Positions 41,555 through 50,627 of a stretch of DNA of 64,000 nt are shown here, piece by piece. The position numbers were made by a program, and so were the translations under genes. Source of the DNA: Paenibacillus sp. NEAU-GSW1 (GTDB lineage Bacteria > Bacillota > Bacilli > Paenibacillales > Paenibacillaceae); NCBI RefSeq assembly GCF_009737085.1, contig NZ_WOVL01000005.1, forward strand, positions 154,283 through 218,282. The letters run 5' to 3'. Below the pieces are notes generated by a model, which did not search any database, was not told the DNA's origin, and worked only from the letters and a program-made list of their open reading frames with translations. Every line of letters starts with the position of its first letter. The first letter of the stretch is position 1.

Positions 41555-42406
41555 ATGCCTGATTGGTTAGAAATTTCACTGCGCACCTTGTCGTCTGTCG
41601 TCATTTTATTCGCCATTACGAAGCTGCTGGGAAAAAGGCAATTATCGCAATTGTCTTTGTTCGAATATATTACGGGTATCACGATTGGCAATATTGCCGC
41701 TTATATATCGCTTGATCTCGATAATTTATGGTACTTGGGCATCGTCTCGCTTGCGGTATGGGTGGGCGTATCCGTGTCTTTCGAATTTATTACGCTAAAG
41801 AACAAGCGAATTCGCGATTTCGTCGACGGAAGCGGCACGGTACTGATCGAAAAAGGGAATTTGCTTAAGGCAAATATGCGAAAAGAAAGGATTACGCTCG
41901 ATGAAATTTTGGAGCAGCTTCGCAAGAAGGATGTTTATCGAGTGGCCGATGTTGAGTTTGCCATTATGGAGCAAAGCGGCGAAATCAATGTCATGCTGAA
42001 AAAAGAGCATCAGCCGATTACGCCCGATTCGCTTGGCTGGCATATTAAGCAAGAGGTGGAGCCGCAGACAATTGTTATGGACGGACAGTTGCTTGAGCAA
42101 TCTCTTTATCATTCCGGACGGGACAAAAATTGGCTGAAGAGGGAGCTTCGCAAACAAAAGCTGAGCATGGAGGAAGTTTTTCTGGCGCAAATTGACGCAA
42201 ACGGAGAACTATCTATTCAGACCGGCACAGCAAGCGTAAAAGGCCAACAGCCATCCAAGCCGAAGGATCAGATTGCGGATTTGCTTAAGCAGTATGAAGA
42301 TGAGCTGCATATGCTGGAGCAATTTGCGACGAATGAGGATGACAAGCGCGATTACCGCAGCGCTATTAATAAGCTTAAGAGCGCAATGAAGCAACCGACA
42401 TCGTAA
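41555..42406 (+). CDS. DUF421 membrane protein (YetF family)
   Basis: A 283-residue protein with three N-terminal membrane helices (about 10-25, 40-55, 60-78) and a DUF421 domain: RTLSSVVILFAITKLLGKRQLSQLSLFEYITGITIGNIAA and GSGTVLIEKGNLLKANMRKERITLDEILEQLRKKDVYRVADVEFAIMEQSGEINVML. The C-terminal 100 residues add a Lys/Glu/Gln-rich helical extension. YetF/DUF421 proteins, including the 2Duf variant, have been linked to spore-membrane properties and heat resistance, which fits the germination genes next door. AGAGGGAAAG precedes the ATG. Single-gene unit. Confidence 0.92.
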   Translation: MPDWLEISLRTLSSVVILFAITKLLGKRQLSQLSLFEYITGITIGNIAAYISLDLDNLWYLGIVSLAVWVGVSVSFEFITLKNKRIRDFVDGSGTVLIEKGNLLKANMRKERITLDEILEQLRKKDVYRVADVEFAIMEQSGEINVMLKKEHQPITPDSLGWHIKQEVEPQTIVMDGQLLEQSLYHSGRDKNWLKRELRKQKLSMEEVFLAQIDANGELSIQTGTASVKGQQPSKPKDQIADLLKQYEDELHMLEQFATNEDDKRDYRSAINKLKSAMKQPTS

Positions 42407-42423
42407 TGGTTTGAAAAGCGGAA

Positions 42424-42465
42424 AACAAACGAGACGATCGGCGTCGGCTGATCGTCTCGTTTGTT
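42424..42465. terminator. Bidirectional terminator
   Basis: Perfect 16-base arms at 42424-42439 and 42450-42465 with a 10-base loop, between the converging DUF421 and YhcN/YlaJ-type genes. Confidence 0.9.
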
Positions 42466-42513
42466 GTATATATAATAGGAAGAGATTTTTTTGTCATCGC
42501 AATTTTACACGGG

Positions 42514-43263
42514 TTAACGAGTGTCAGGAATGATCGATTCGCCTCGGCGGCTCTTCGCGCGCATTTTCTCATACTCGATAATTTGCGCCGGCATTTTTTG
42601 TCCGCCTGCGAATTGATGCTTAACTAAATTGTTGAAATCGTCGGTCCAAGGGGCGAGCGAACGGTTCATCCAAGCTTGCTTCGCATATTCGTTCATTTGA
42701 TTCACGAAATCCATATTAGCCGATATGTGCACCTCTTGCACATTTGGAGCGAACTCGCGAACGCGTCTGGCGACCGTCTGCTTTAGCTCATGCGACAATT
42801 GCGAATGGTCGTTCACCGAGAAGTATGAGTTGAAAGGAGTAATGAGCTGCCGGTTATCCCAGTGCGAGCTGCCTGTCTCGGTATTGTAGACGGCGTCGCC
42901 GTTGCGCTGCTCATTCGTATTGCCGCTGCTTTTCGTCCCGACTGCGGTCCAATCAAGCGCCAAGCCGACATAAGCGTTTTTATCGGTAAGCATAACGATT
43001 GCGGTTCCGACGCCGTTGAGCTGCGTCACTTTGTTTGAGAGCGTGTTGCTGTATTCGAAGAAGGTGTTGTCGTGCTGGTCCGCTTTATTCTTCGTGGAGC
43101 CGTAAAGTTTAACGCCGTGCGTTTTCGGATCACCGGCAGTGCGGCTGCCGTAGTCGTAATCGCTCTTCTGAATGCGTTTCTCATAGCCGCAGGAGCTCAT
43201 CAGCGCCAGCAGCAGTAAGGCAATAAAGGAAAACCAATAAATCCGGGTCGTTCTTTTAGCCAT
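42514..43263 (-). CDS. YhcN/YlaJ-family sporulation lipoprotein
   Basis: A 249-residue lipoprotein: hydrophobic signal ending in the lipobox MSSC (Cys25), then a Tyr/Lys-rich linker and a YhcN/YlaJ domain (about 75-225). Landmarks are VTQLNGVGTAIVMLTDKNAYVGLAL, SHELKQTVARRVREFAPNVQEVHISANMDFVNQMNEYA. Proteins of this family are made in the forespore and lie in the spore inner membrane or coat region; one role is in efficient germination or outgrowth. It is transcribed away from the oxidase genes. The 338-bp space to the ctaC reading frame carries the oxidase promoter. Confidence 0.9.
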   Translation of the reverse strand: MAKRTTRIYWFSFIALLLLALMSSCGYEKRIQKSDYDYGSRTAGDPKTHGVKLYGSTKNKADQHDNTFFEYSNTLSNKVTQLNGVGTAIVMLTDKNAYVGLALDWTAVGTKSSGNTNEQRNGDAVYNTETGSSHWDNRQLITPFNSYFSVNDHSQLSHELKQTVARRVREFAPNVQEVHISANMDFVNQMNEYAKQAWMNRSLAPWTDDFNNLVKHQFAGGQKMPAQIIEYEKMRAKSRRGESIIPDTR

Positions 43264-43531
43264 TATAATCAGCCTCCATTCGGATGTCGATTAAGCTTCT
43301 TTGGTTATCTGCGTGATCAAAAGCGGACTTTTTGAACATCATCTTATATGGATAGGGTTTGTAGGGAACGATTAAATATACGTACCCGGAATCATACATA
43401 ATTGACCATGGTTTTGGAGCACAATGTAGGGTAGAGAGTCAATCAAAAACAGGTACAATTTGCAGCCGAAAACGTTGAAAATGAACGGATTTGACAGCTT
43501 TGCGAACAATTTGTGAACTCTCTGTGGAACA

Positions 43532-43560
43532 TTGACAAATAGGGGCTTCAACTTTATATT
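43532..43560 (+). promoter_or_regulatory. Sigma-A promoter of the cytochrome oxidase operon
   Basis: TTGACA at 43532-43537, 17-bp spacer, TATATT at 43555-43560, about 120 bp before the favoured ctaC start. The rest of 43264-43679 is non-coding; a TTTGACAG further up at about 43490 could be a second -35 element. Confidence 0.7.
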
Positions 43561-43679
43561 TAATAAAGTGTGTATTTAGTGCAGGAGTTGTCATAACATC
43601 TGTGAAAACACGCAGTTTGCCGCGATTTTACGCGATTTCTGCAGCTGCGAAAACGTCAAAAGTGGGGTTGATTATTGAG

Positions 43680-44726
43680 ATGAATCGGTGGCAGTTATTT
43701 AAACGGCTAGCGCCGCTTCTGGCCTTGATGGTGCTAGTGCTGTCGGCGTGCGGACGAAGTGATTTGTCCACGTTGAATCCCCAAGGCCCTGTAGCGGAAG
43801 AACAATTCGGACTGATGAAGCTGGCGATTTCAATCATGCTTATCGTGATTGTTGTCGTATTTGCGATTTCTTTCTACGTAATTATTCGTTTCCGCCGGCG
43901 TCCCGGAGACAAGACGATTCCGAAGCAAGTGGAAGGCAGCCACAAGCTGGAAATTATTTGGACGGTTATTCCAATCATCCTGCTTGTAATTCTTGGCGTA
44001 CCGACTGTTCAATCGGTATTTAGTTTGTCCAAGGATTACACGAAGGACCCTGAAGCGGTTAAAGTAATCGTTACTTCGCACCAATACTGGTGGGAGTTCG
44101 AGTATCCAGAGCTTGGCATCAAAACAGCGCAGGAATTGATCATTCCTACTGGCAAAACGATCTCGATCGAGGCGAAATCGGCAGACGTGCTTCACTCGTT
44201 CTGGATTCCGTCGCTTGCCGGCAAAATCGATACGAACCCTGGCGCTAACGTAAACGTTATGCATTTCTCTGCGCCTAACGAAGGCGTTTACTTAGGTAAA
44301 TGCGCCGAGCTTTGCGGACCATCGCACGGCTTGATGGATTTTAAAGTTAAATCGGTGGACGAGTCTTCGTTTGACCGTTGGGTAGCGGCACTGCAAGAGC
44401 CGGTTGCGCTTCCTAGCGATCCTGCTGTTAAAGAAGCATTCGTAAGCAAGTGCTTGACTTGCCACGCTGTAGGCGACCAAGGCGGTCCGGCATTCCCTAA
44501 CCTTACAGGCATCGGCAGTCGCCAGACAGTAGGCGGCATTCTCGTGAACACCGATGATCCGAAATACAAAAATGAAGGCTCGACTGAAGAAAACCTTCAT
44601 CGCTGGATTGAGGACCCTCAAGCTGTCAAACCAGGCAATCTAATGCCGACAGTAGAATTGACTGAGCAAGAGCTCGATGGCATTGCTAAATATTTGTCGG
44701 AATTGACGCTTGATTACGAACAATAA
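43680..44726 (+). CDS. ctaC: Cytochrome c oxidase (caa3) subunit II with fused cytochrome c domain
   Basis: A 348-residue lipoprotein subunit carrying the CuA site and a covalently bound heme c. From ATG 43680 the signal peptide MNRWQLFKRLAPLLALMVLV ends in the lipobox LSAC. Two membrane helices follow (about 45-65 and 88-108), then the cupredoxin domain with CAELCGPSHGLMDF (CuA ligands), and near the C-terminus a cytochrome c with CLTCH and NLMPTVELT (axial Met). A longer start at GTG 43602 would bury the signal peptide; its AGGAG is 14 bases away. The ribosome-binding site of ATG 43680 is weak. First gene of ctaCDEF. Confidence 0.95.
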   Translation: MNRWQLFKRLAPLLALMVLVLSACGRSDLSTLNPQGPVAEEQFGLMKLAISIMLIVIVVVFAISFYVIIRFRRRPGDKTIPKQVEGSHKLEIIWTVIPIILLVILGVPTVQSVFSLSKDYTKDPEAVKVIVTSHQYWWEFEYPELGIKTAQELIIPTGKTISIEAKSADVLHSFWIPSLAGKIDTNPGANVNVMHFSAPNEGVYLGKCAELCGPSHGLMDFKVKSVDESSFDRWVAALQEPVALPSDPAVKEAFVSKCLTCHAVGDQGGPAFPNLTGIGSRQTVGGILVNTDDPKYKNEGSTEENLHRWIEDPQAVKPGNLMPTVELTEQELDGIAKYLSELTLDYEQ

Positions 44727-44755
44727 CTCATCGGTGATTGAAGGAGGTTCCTACC

Positions 44756-46636
44756 TTGGCTCATGGACATGCGGTTAAACGTCATACCGGCCTTATGGAT
44801 TGGCTGACGACGGTTGACCACAAAAAAATCGGTATATTATATTTGATCGCCGGAGGATTTTTCTTCCTCGTCGGCGGCTTGGAAGCATTGCTCATTCGGA
44901 TTCAGTTGTGGAAGCCGCTTAACGACTTCGTAAGTGCGGATACATATAACGAATTGCTGACGATGCACGGTACGACAATGATCTTCTTGGCAGCGATGCC
45001 GATGCTGTTCGCATTGATGAACGCCATCGTTCCGCTGCAGATCGGCGCACGCGACGTTGCATTCCCTTTCGTTAACGCGCTTGGCTTCTGGACCTTTTTC
45101 TTTGGTGCCGTATTGCTGAATGTCAGCTGGTTTGCAGGCAGCGCGCCTGAAGCAGGCTGGACAGCATACGCCCCGCTTGCCGGCACAGATTATAGCCCTA
45201 GCCACGGCATGGACTATTACGTACTCGGCTTGCAGATCGCCGGTATCGGTACACTGATCGGCGGTATCAACTTCCTAGTAACGATTATCAACATGCGCGC
45301 GCCTGGCATGACATTCATGCGGATGCCGATGTTTACTTGGGCGTCGTTCATCACTTCGGCGTTGATCCTGTTCGCTTTCCCTGCTCTTACAGTAGGTCTG
45401 GCGGCGCTTATGTTTGACCGTATTTTCGACGCAAACTTCTTCGATCCTTCGGGCGGCGGCAACAGCGTCCTCTGGGAGCATATTTTCTGGATCTTCGGAC
45501 ATCCTGAGGTATATATCCTCATCCTGCCGGCTTTCGGCGTGATTTCCGACGTAATCAGCACATTCTCCCGCAAGCGTCTGTTCGGTTACAGCTCGATGGT
45601 ATTCGCAACAATCCTGATCGGCTTCTTGGGCTTCATGGTTTGGGCGCATCACATGTTCACCACAGGCCTTGGACCGGTAGCGAACTCGCTGTTCTCCATC
45701 GCAACGATGCTGATCGCAGTTCCAACGGGTATTAAAATCTTCAACTGGCTGTTCACGATGTGGGGCGGCTCGATCAAATTTACTTCTGCGAACCTGTTCG
45801 CAGTCGGCTTTATCCCGACGTTCGTAATGGGCGGCGTAACCGGCGTCATGCTGGCAGCAGCGCCTGCGGACTTCCAGTACCATGACTCGTACTTCGTCGT
45901 AGCGCATTTCCACTACGTTATCGTCGGCGGTTTGATTCTCGGTATTTTCTCCGGCCTGCACTACTGGTGGCCGAAAATGTTCGGACGCATGCTCAGCGAA
46001 GGCTTGGGCAAACTGACGTTCTGGACATTCTTTATCGGCTTCCACTTGACGTTCTTTGTACAGCATTTCCTTGGTTTGCTCGGCATGCCGCGCCGGATCT
46101 GGACTTACCTGGACGGTCTGGGCTTCAACGAAATGAACTTGATCAGTACGATTGGCGCAATTCTGATGGGCCTTGGCACGATTTTCTTCTTGCTGAACGT
46201 TACGATTACCGCGTTCAAACCGAAAAACGCAGTCAACGATCCATGGGAAGACGGCCGTACGCTGGAGTGGACGATTTCTTCGCCGCCGCCAGAGTACAAC
46301 TTCAAGCAAACTCCGCTTGTTCGCGGTTATGATGCATTCTGGAAAGAAAAAATGGATGGCAAGAAAGGCATGACGCCTGCCGAGCCTGTTGGATCGATCC
46401 ACATGCCGTCTCCATCGATTTTGCCTTTCATTATGTCGCTTGGCTTGTTCATCACAGGTTTCGGCCTGCTGTACTCCGACGGCACTTGGGGCAAAGTCGC
46501 AGGCATCGACACCGGTTATGTTGTCGGCGCAGCCGGCTTGATCATTACCTTTACTTGCATGGTGCTTCGTTCCTTGTTCGATGACCATGGCTTCCATATT
46601 GAGCCTGAAGACCAACATGAGGGGGTAAACGCATGA
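44756..46636 (+). CDS. ctaD: Cytochrome c oxidase subunit I
   Basis: A 626-residue heme-copper oxidase core with 12-14 helices. Ligands are visible: MHGTTMIFLAAMP (heme a His), GHPEVYILILPAFG (CuB His and the cross-linked Tyr), WAHHMFTTGLG (CuB His pair) and HDSYFVVAHFHYVIVGG (heme a3 and a His). It reduces oxygen to water and pumps protons. The start is TTG 44756, 9 bases after AAGGAGG; an earlier in-frame TTG at 44738 lies upstream of that site. The stop overlaps ctaE by 4 bases. Confidence 0.97.
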   Translation: MAHGHAVKRHTGLMDWLTTVDHKKIGILYLIAGGFFFLVGGLEALLIRIQLWKPLNDFVSADTYNELLTMHGTTMIFLAAMPMLFALMNAIVPLQIGARDVAFPFVNALGFWTFFFGAVLLNVSWFAGSAPEAGWTAYAPLAGTDYSPSHGMDYYVLGLQIAGIGTLIGGINFLVTIINMRAPGMTFMRMPMFTWASFITSALILFAFPALTVGLAALMFDRIFDANFFDPSGGGNSVLWEHIFWIFGHPEVYILILPAFGVISDVISTFSRKRLFGYSSMVFATILIGFLGFMVWAHHMFTTGLGPVANSLFSIATMLIAVPTGIKIFNWLFTMWGGSIKFTSANLFAVGFIPTFVMGGVTGVMLAAAPADFQYHDSYFVVAHFHYVIVGGLILGIFSGLHYWWPKMFGRMLSEGLGKLTFWTFFIGFHLTFFVQHFLGLLGMPRRIWTYLDGLGFNEMNLISTIGAILMGLGTIFFLLNVTITAFKPKNAVNDPWEDGRTLEWTISSPPPEYNFKQTPLVRGYDAFWKEKMDGKKGMTPAEPVGSIHMPSPSILPFIMSLGLFITGFGLLYSDGTWGKVAGIDTGYVVGAAGLIITFTCMVLRSLFDDHGFHIEPEDQHEGVNA

Positions 46637-47250
46637 GCGCACATACGCATGTAGACGGGCAATTGCCTCATGAGCCCGAAAAGGCAACCCTTGAGGGACG
46701 CAATAAAGTATTAGGCTTCTGGCTTTTCCTTGGCGGTGAAACGGTATTGTTCGGAACGCTGTTCTCGGCGTTCCTGGCGCTCCGCCATCAAGTGCTGGAG
46801 GGACCTCCGGCACATGAGCTGTTCTCGCTTCCGCTCGTTGCGATTGCAACAGCGCTCCTGCTTACCTCGTCCCTGACGAGCGTATTTGCAACACAAGCGC
46901 TTCATCGCCACGACAACAAAGCGTTGATCAACTGGCTGATCGTTACCGTTTTGTTAGGCGCAGGCTTCCTGGGCCTTGAGATTTACGAGTTCTACCACTA
47001 CGTACATGAAGGACACGGCTTCACAACGAGCGCTTTCAGCTCCTCGTTCTACACGCTTGTAGGCTTCCACGGCGCGCACGTTGCGCTCGGTATCGTATGG
47101 ATTTCGCTCCTGATCGGTCAATTGATGAAAAAAGGGCTGACGGTCGTTACTGCGCCGAAAGCGTATGTAGCCGGCCTGTACTGGCACTTTATCGACGTTG
47201 TATGGGTATTTATCTTCACTGTCGTTTACTTGATGGGAAAGGTGGGTTAA
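46633..47250 (+). CDS. ctaE: Cytochrome c oxidase subunit III
   Basis: A 205-residue membrane protein with five helices and subunit III landmarks: LGFWLFLGGETVLFGTLFSAFLALR, FLGLEIYEFYHYVHEGHGFTTSAFSSSFYTLVGFHGAHVALG and WHFIDVVWVFIFTVVYL. It stabilises the oxidase core. It overlaps ctaD by an ATGA and precedes ctaF by 3 bases. Confidence 0.97.
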   Translation: MSAHTHVDGQLPHEPEKATLEGRNKVLGFWLFLGGETVLFGTLFSAFLALRHQVLEGPPAHELFSLPLVAIATALLLTSSLTSVFATQALHRHDNKALINWLIVTVLLGAGFLGLEIYEFYHYVHEGHGFTTSAFSSSFYTLVGFHGAHVALGIVWISLLIGQLMKKGLTVVTAPKAYVAGLYWHFIDVVWVFIFTVVYLMGKVG

Positions 47251-47253
47251 TCC

Positions 47254-47571
47254 ATGTCAAGCAATCACTCCGCTGAAGAGCAACGCCCGGTTCGCCATCG
47301 TCTTGAAGGACCGCAGAAGGCGATCGTATCGTTTATTTTATCCGTTCTCCTGACGCTGATTTCTTTCGCGACAGTCGCTTCCGGCGAGATTAACACCGAC
47401 TTTATTTACATCATTCTTGTTGCCAGCGCGTTTGTGCAAGTATTCGTTCAAATGGCAGTATGGATGCATATGAAAGACCGCGGCCATGCTTATGCCACAA
47501 TCGCTATCCTGTTCGGCGTATTTATCGTATTCACTTGCGTAATTATGGCTGAATATTGGGCTTGGTGGTAA
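47254..47571 (+). CDS. ctaF: Cytochrome c oxidase subunit IV (caa3 type)
   Basis: A 105-residue protein with three membrane helices, typical of the Bacillus caa3 subunit IV: KAIVSFILSVLLTLISFATVA, FIYIILVASAFVQVFVQMAVWMHM and IAILFGVFIVFTCVIMAEYWAWW. It closes the structural operon; a hairpin follows. Confidence 0.94.
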   Translation: MSSNHSAEEQRPVRHRLEGPQKAIVSFILSVLLTLISFATVASGEINTDFIYIILVASAFVQVFVQMAVWMHMKDRGHAYATIAILFGVFIVFTCVIMAEYWAWW

Positions 47572-47600
47572 GAAAGCGAGTCGTCTAATAATTAAAAAGA

Positions 47601-47634
47601 GGAGGGTCCCTAAAGGCTGGGTCCCTCCTTTTTT
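47601..47634 (+). terminator. Terminator between ctaF and ctaG
   Basis: GGAGGGTCCC (47601-47610) pairs with GGGTCCCTCC (47619-47628) with one mismatch, followed by TTTTTT. Transcription of ctaG therefore depends on read-through or its own promoter. Confidence 0.85.
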
Positions 47635-47683
47635 GCAAAAATGGCAGACATTCTGCCCGGTTATGTGAAAGGAGCCTCCACAT

Positions 47684-48586
47684 ATGCTAGGTTTACAATA
47701 TTTTAGCTTTGAAGAAGTGTGGACCCCGTGGTTTATGTTCATCATGGCGTTGATTGTCATCGCATATTTCTATGTGATCGGGCCATGGCGGGAAAAGCAC
47801 GCCCCTGCAGAGCCTTCAGCAACGGTAATGCAAAAGATAATGTTCGTGACATCGATCATTATGCTCTACATCGTGCATGGAGGGCCGCTTAGTCTGCTTG
47901 GGCACTTGATGTTTACGTTTCATATGATCAATATGTCCGTCTCTTATCTCATTGTGCCGCCGATGCTGCTGCTGTCTATACCGGCTTTTGTGTGGCGGAA
48001 GGTGTTTGAGCCGGCATGGTGGTCGAAGCTAAATTTTCTGGCGCATCCGATTGCGGCAATTCTACTGTTTAATGTGCTCTTCTCTGTGTATCATATTCCG
48101 CTGATTCATGATTACGTGATGACACATTTTACAATACATCGGATCTATTATGTCGTATTGCTGATCACTTCAATGATGATGTGGTGGCAAATTTCATGTC
48201 CGGTGCCGGAATGGAACAGATTGACCGATCTGAAGAAGCTCGCTTACGTGTTTGCGAACGGCATTCTTCTGACGCCGGCATGTGCGCTGATCATTTTCGC
48301 TACCTCGTCGATGTATTCGATTTACAACGATCCGCAAGTATGGGTAGAAGCGATGGGCTATTGCGTAACGGGAGATCCTTCGCGCTTAATGGAGCTTGGC
48401 CCGCAGTTTTTCAATCTGATGGATCCGGCGGAGGATCAGCAGCTTGGCGGCATCATTATGAAGCTCGTGCAAGAGCTGATGTACGGCATTATTCTCGGCT
48501 ACATTTTTCTTCATTGGTTCCGTAAGGAGCATAAGGATGATGAGCTGGATGAATTGCCGAACAACACAAACACCGGCACGGCCTAA
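47684..48586 (+). CDS. ctaG: Cytochrome c oxidase assembly factor CtaG
   Basis: A 300-residue membrane protein of the caa3_CtaG family with about seven helices, needed for caa3 oxidase assembly, probably CuB insertion. Landmarks include YIVHGGPLSLLGHLMFTFHMINMSVSYLIVPPMLLL, VYHIPLIHDYVM, HRIYYVVLLITSMMMWWQISCPVPEWNRL and PACALIIFATSSMYSIYNDP. AAAGGAGCC lies before ATG 47684. It follows ctaCDEF as in Bacillus and is followed by a DUF420 gene. Confidence 0.95.
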   Translation: MLGLQYFSFEEVWTPWFMFIMALIVIAYFYVIGPWREKHAPAEPSATVMQKIMFVTSIIMLYIVHGGPLSLLGHLMFTFHMINMSVSYLIVPPMLLLSIPAFVWRKVFEPAWWSKLNFLAHPIAAILLFNVLFSVYHIPLIHDYVMTHFTIHRIYYVVLLITSMMMWWQISCPVPEWNRLTDLKKLAYVFANGILLTPACALIIFATSSMYSIYNDPQVWVEAMGYCVTGDPSRLMELGPQFFNLMDPAEDQQLGGIIMKLVQELMYGIILGYIFLHWFRKEHKDDELDELPNNTNTGTA

Positions 48587-48619
48587 GCAACAATTTAAAC
48601 GTTTAGTATAGGTGGGATT

Positions 48620-49090
48620 ATGGTGAATTTAGATTGGTATTTTATTTTCCCGACGATCAGCACATCGTTTATCGTCATCAGTGCTGTGCTTGTAGCAATC
48701 GGCTGGAGCCTTGCGATTAAGCGCAGGCTTGAAGCGCATAAAAGTGTAATGATCTGGGCGGCGATTGCCGCGATTATCTTCTTTATTATTTATTCGTCTC
48801 GTACGTTAATCATCGGCAATACGTCGTGGGGCGGGCCGCCTGAACTGAAGCCTTTTTATGTGACGTTCCTGCTGTTCCATATCGTCCTTGCGACCGTTGC
48901 AGCCGTATTCGGCATTACGACGCTTACGCTTGGCTTCAAAAGCAAGTTTGCGAAGCATCGCAAATGGGGACGCGTAACGTCGCTTATTTGGTTTTTTACG
49001 GCGATAACAGGCGTTGCCGTCTATGTACTGCTCTATCTGATGTACCCGGGCGGTCATACGAAACCGGTTTTTCATGCGATTTTTGGTTAG
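48620..49090 (+). CDS. DUF420 membrane protein (YozB/CtaM-like oxidase maturation factor)
   Basis: A 156-residue protein with four or five helices: FPTISTSFIVISAVLVAIGWSLAIKRRLEAHKSVMI, FYVTFLLFHIVLATVAAVFGITTLTLGFKSKFAKHRKWGR and TSLIWFFTAITGVAVYVLLYLMYPGG. DUF420 proteins lie next to ctaG in many Bacilli, and a staphylococcal relative, CtaM, is needed for an aa3 oxidase. It lies 33 bp after ctaG in the same direction and ends at a terminator. Confidence 0.9.
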   Translation: MVNLDWYFIFPTISTSFIVISAVLVAIGWSLAIKRRLEAHKSVMIWAAIAAIIFFIIYSSRTLIIGNTSWGGPPELKPFYVTFLLFHIVLATVAAVFGITTLTLGFKSKFAKHRKWGRVTSLIWFFTAITGVAVYVLLYLMYPGGHTKPVFHAIFG

Positions 49091-49112
49091 GTATTGAAAA
49101 GAAGAATGAGCG

Positions 49113-49151
49113 AGAGAGCCCAGTATTATGCATTATGCGGGGCTCTCTTTT
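49113..49151 (+). terminator. Terminator of the ctaG-DUF420 unit
   Basis: AGAGAGCCC (49113-49121) pairs with GGGCTCTCT (49140-49148), then TTTTT. The gap continues to 49353 with no recognisable gene. Confidence 0.85.
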
Positions 49152-49353
49152 TGTTGTTCGACTAATTGCGTTACAAGTTCCGCAATTTTCCTGGGTTTTT
49201 GTTGTAAATGGAGGTTTAGGCGTTGGATAGAGGAGCGAAGTTCCGCTATTTCGAACTTGTAGCGGCAACAGGAGAGGCAGCGTGGCAGCAACCAGCTTTT
49301 TCACCTAAAAAGAAGCACAAACAAAAAAAAGGAAATATTTTTCATGGTATATG

Positions 49354-49411
49354 TTGACAACTGTATCTACTGTGGTTATACTGTGTATAAAGATATATAC
49401 AGTATAACCAC
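49354..49411 (+). promoter_or_regulatory. Promoter with long inverted-repeat operator (YtrA-type GntR)
   Basis: TTGACA at 49354-49359, 17-bp spacer, TATACT at 49377-49382. An 18-base arm at 49372-49389 pairs with 49394-49411 at 17 of 18 positions (outer 13 exact, GTGGTTATACTGT/ACAGTATAACCAC), and it covers the -10 box. The second gene of the operon encodes a YtrA-type GntR regulator, the likely ligand of this site, giving autorepression. Confidence 0.82.
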
Positions 49412-49433
49412 TTGAACGAAAGGGGCTGCCGGA

Positions 49434-50171
49434 GTGAATACTTGGCAAGGAGCATGGCATATCGTCAGGCATGAGATGAACAGAGATAAGTACGGCGTAT
49501 TGATCACAATTGGATTTTGCTTATATATGGTGTTTGTAACGATGGGGATTTTTGATCTGGATGAAGAGGTGCCAGAAGGATTAACTTGGATACTGGATCT
49601 TGCATATGCAATCGTATTTCCGTCATTTGCATTCGTAATGAATCGAACTTCGTTAAAAGCTTGGCGGGAAGATTCGTTTACCGATAAGCTGGCCGAGTGG
49701 AGGACGATGCCGATTTCGCTAAAGCAATTAACACTGGGCAGGCTAATTCAGATCATCATCATCCTGACGCCAATTGTTATTTTGTTCTTCGGAGTGCAGT
49801 ATGCGGTGATGGCTGAAATTAGGAATTCGATATCGATTGGAGCCTATATTCTATTCGCAATGTTTTGGTACTTTTACGGGGTTGGAGTTGCTGTCATGTA
49901 TGTTTATTACGAGTTGGGTCATTCCGGAAAAGCATACTTCTTCTTCTGTTATTTATTCGTAGTAGCAATCACCATTGTGATGGTTATACTCAAGCTGGCG
50001 AATGTAAGTGTCGTGCTTGGATTGCTGAAAGAGCTTCAAGCGGGTCACTGGTGGTACACAACAGCAGCATTTATTTACAGCCTCGGGGCAATGCTGCTTG
50101 GTTACTCTCTAATTGTAAAACGGCTGGAAAAACGAAGCTTTGTTAATCGAAATTGGGAAGCGAATGTATAA
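49434..50171 (+). CDS. ABC-2-like membrane permease of a YtrA-controlled cluster
   Basis: A 245-residue protein with six hydrophobic segments (about 20-38, 48-68, 100-120, 130-158, 165-190, 205-228) and no enzymatic motif. It lies first in an operon with a GntR regulator and an ABC ATPase, the arrangement of ytr-like exporters. GTG 49434 is used, preceded by AAAGGGG; no ATG fits near the 5' end. Substrate unknown; cell-envelope or antibiotic stress is typical of YtrA-controlled systems. Confidence 0.75.
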   Translation: MNTWQGAWHIVRHEMNRDKYGVLITIGFCLYMVFVTMGIFDLDEEVPEGLTWILDLAYAIVFPSFAFVMNRTSLKAWREDSFTDKLAEWRTMPISLKQLTLGRLIQIIIILTPIVILFFGVQYAVMAEIRNSISIGAYILFAMFWYFYGVGVAVMYVYYELGHSGKAYFFFCYLFVVAITIVMVILKLANVSVVLGLLKELQAGHWWYTTAAFIYSLGAMLLGYSLIVKRLEKRSFVNRNWEANV

Positions 50172-50213
50172 CAGATACTTAATCAACAAGTCATAATCGA
50201 AGAAGGTGACGCC

Positions 50214-50603
50214 ATGTGGCTGCCGATACAAATTAATGAACAAAGCGCGGAACCGCTCTACTACCAGATCGAAGTGCAGCTGCGGGCGCTAATCGTGAGC
50301 GGACAGCTTGCGGAAGGAACATTGTTGCCATCGATTCGAGAATTGGCTCAGATGCTCAAGTGCAGCATCATTACGGTCCGTCGGGTCTATCAAGATTTAG
50401 AATCGGAAGGACTCCTTCGGACGAGGCAAGGAACCGGCACCTATGTGGCGCGAGTAGAACAACGAGAGCTTGACCGGCATCGGTTAGCGGCAGTGATCGA
50501 AGCGGTAGACAATGCCGTGACGGCAGGAAAGCTTGTGCAATGTACGAAGGATGAAATCAATGAAATATTTCAGGAAGCGCTGAATAAACATTACAACGGC
50601 TGA
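50214..50603 (+). CDS. GntR-family transcription regulator (YtrA subfamily)
   Basis: A 129-residue repressor-type protein. The winged helix-turn-helix occupies residues 8-75 (PLYYQIEVQLRALIVSGQLAEGTLLPSIRELAQMLKCSIITVRRVYQDLESEGLLRTRQGTGTYV) and the remaining 50 residues are a short dimerisation helix, the mark of the YtrA subfamily, which lacks a large effector domain. GAAGGTGAC precedes the ATG. It is encoded inside the transporter operon it probably controls through the operator at 49372-49411. Confidence 0.93.
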   Translation: MWLPIQINEQSAEPLYYQIEVQLRALIVSGQLAEGTLLPSIRELAQMLKCSIITVRRVYQDLESEGLLRTRQGTGTYVARVEQRELDRHRLAAVIEAVDNAVTAGKLVQCTKDEINEIFQEALNKHYNG

Positions 50604-50627
50604 CACCTGTTGAAGGGAGAGAGAAGG

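Noticed and set aside
45275..46849. 524-codon open frame on the minus strand opposite ctaD/ctaE
   Set aside because: It mirrors strongly coding plus-strand genes; its translation is Arg/His/Gln-rich with no family motif or start signal.
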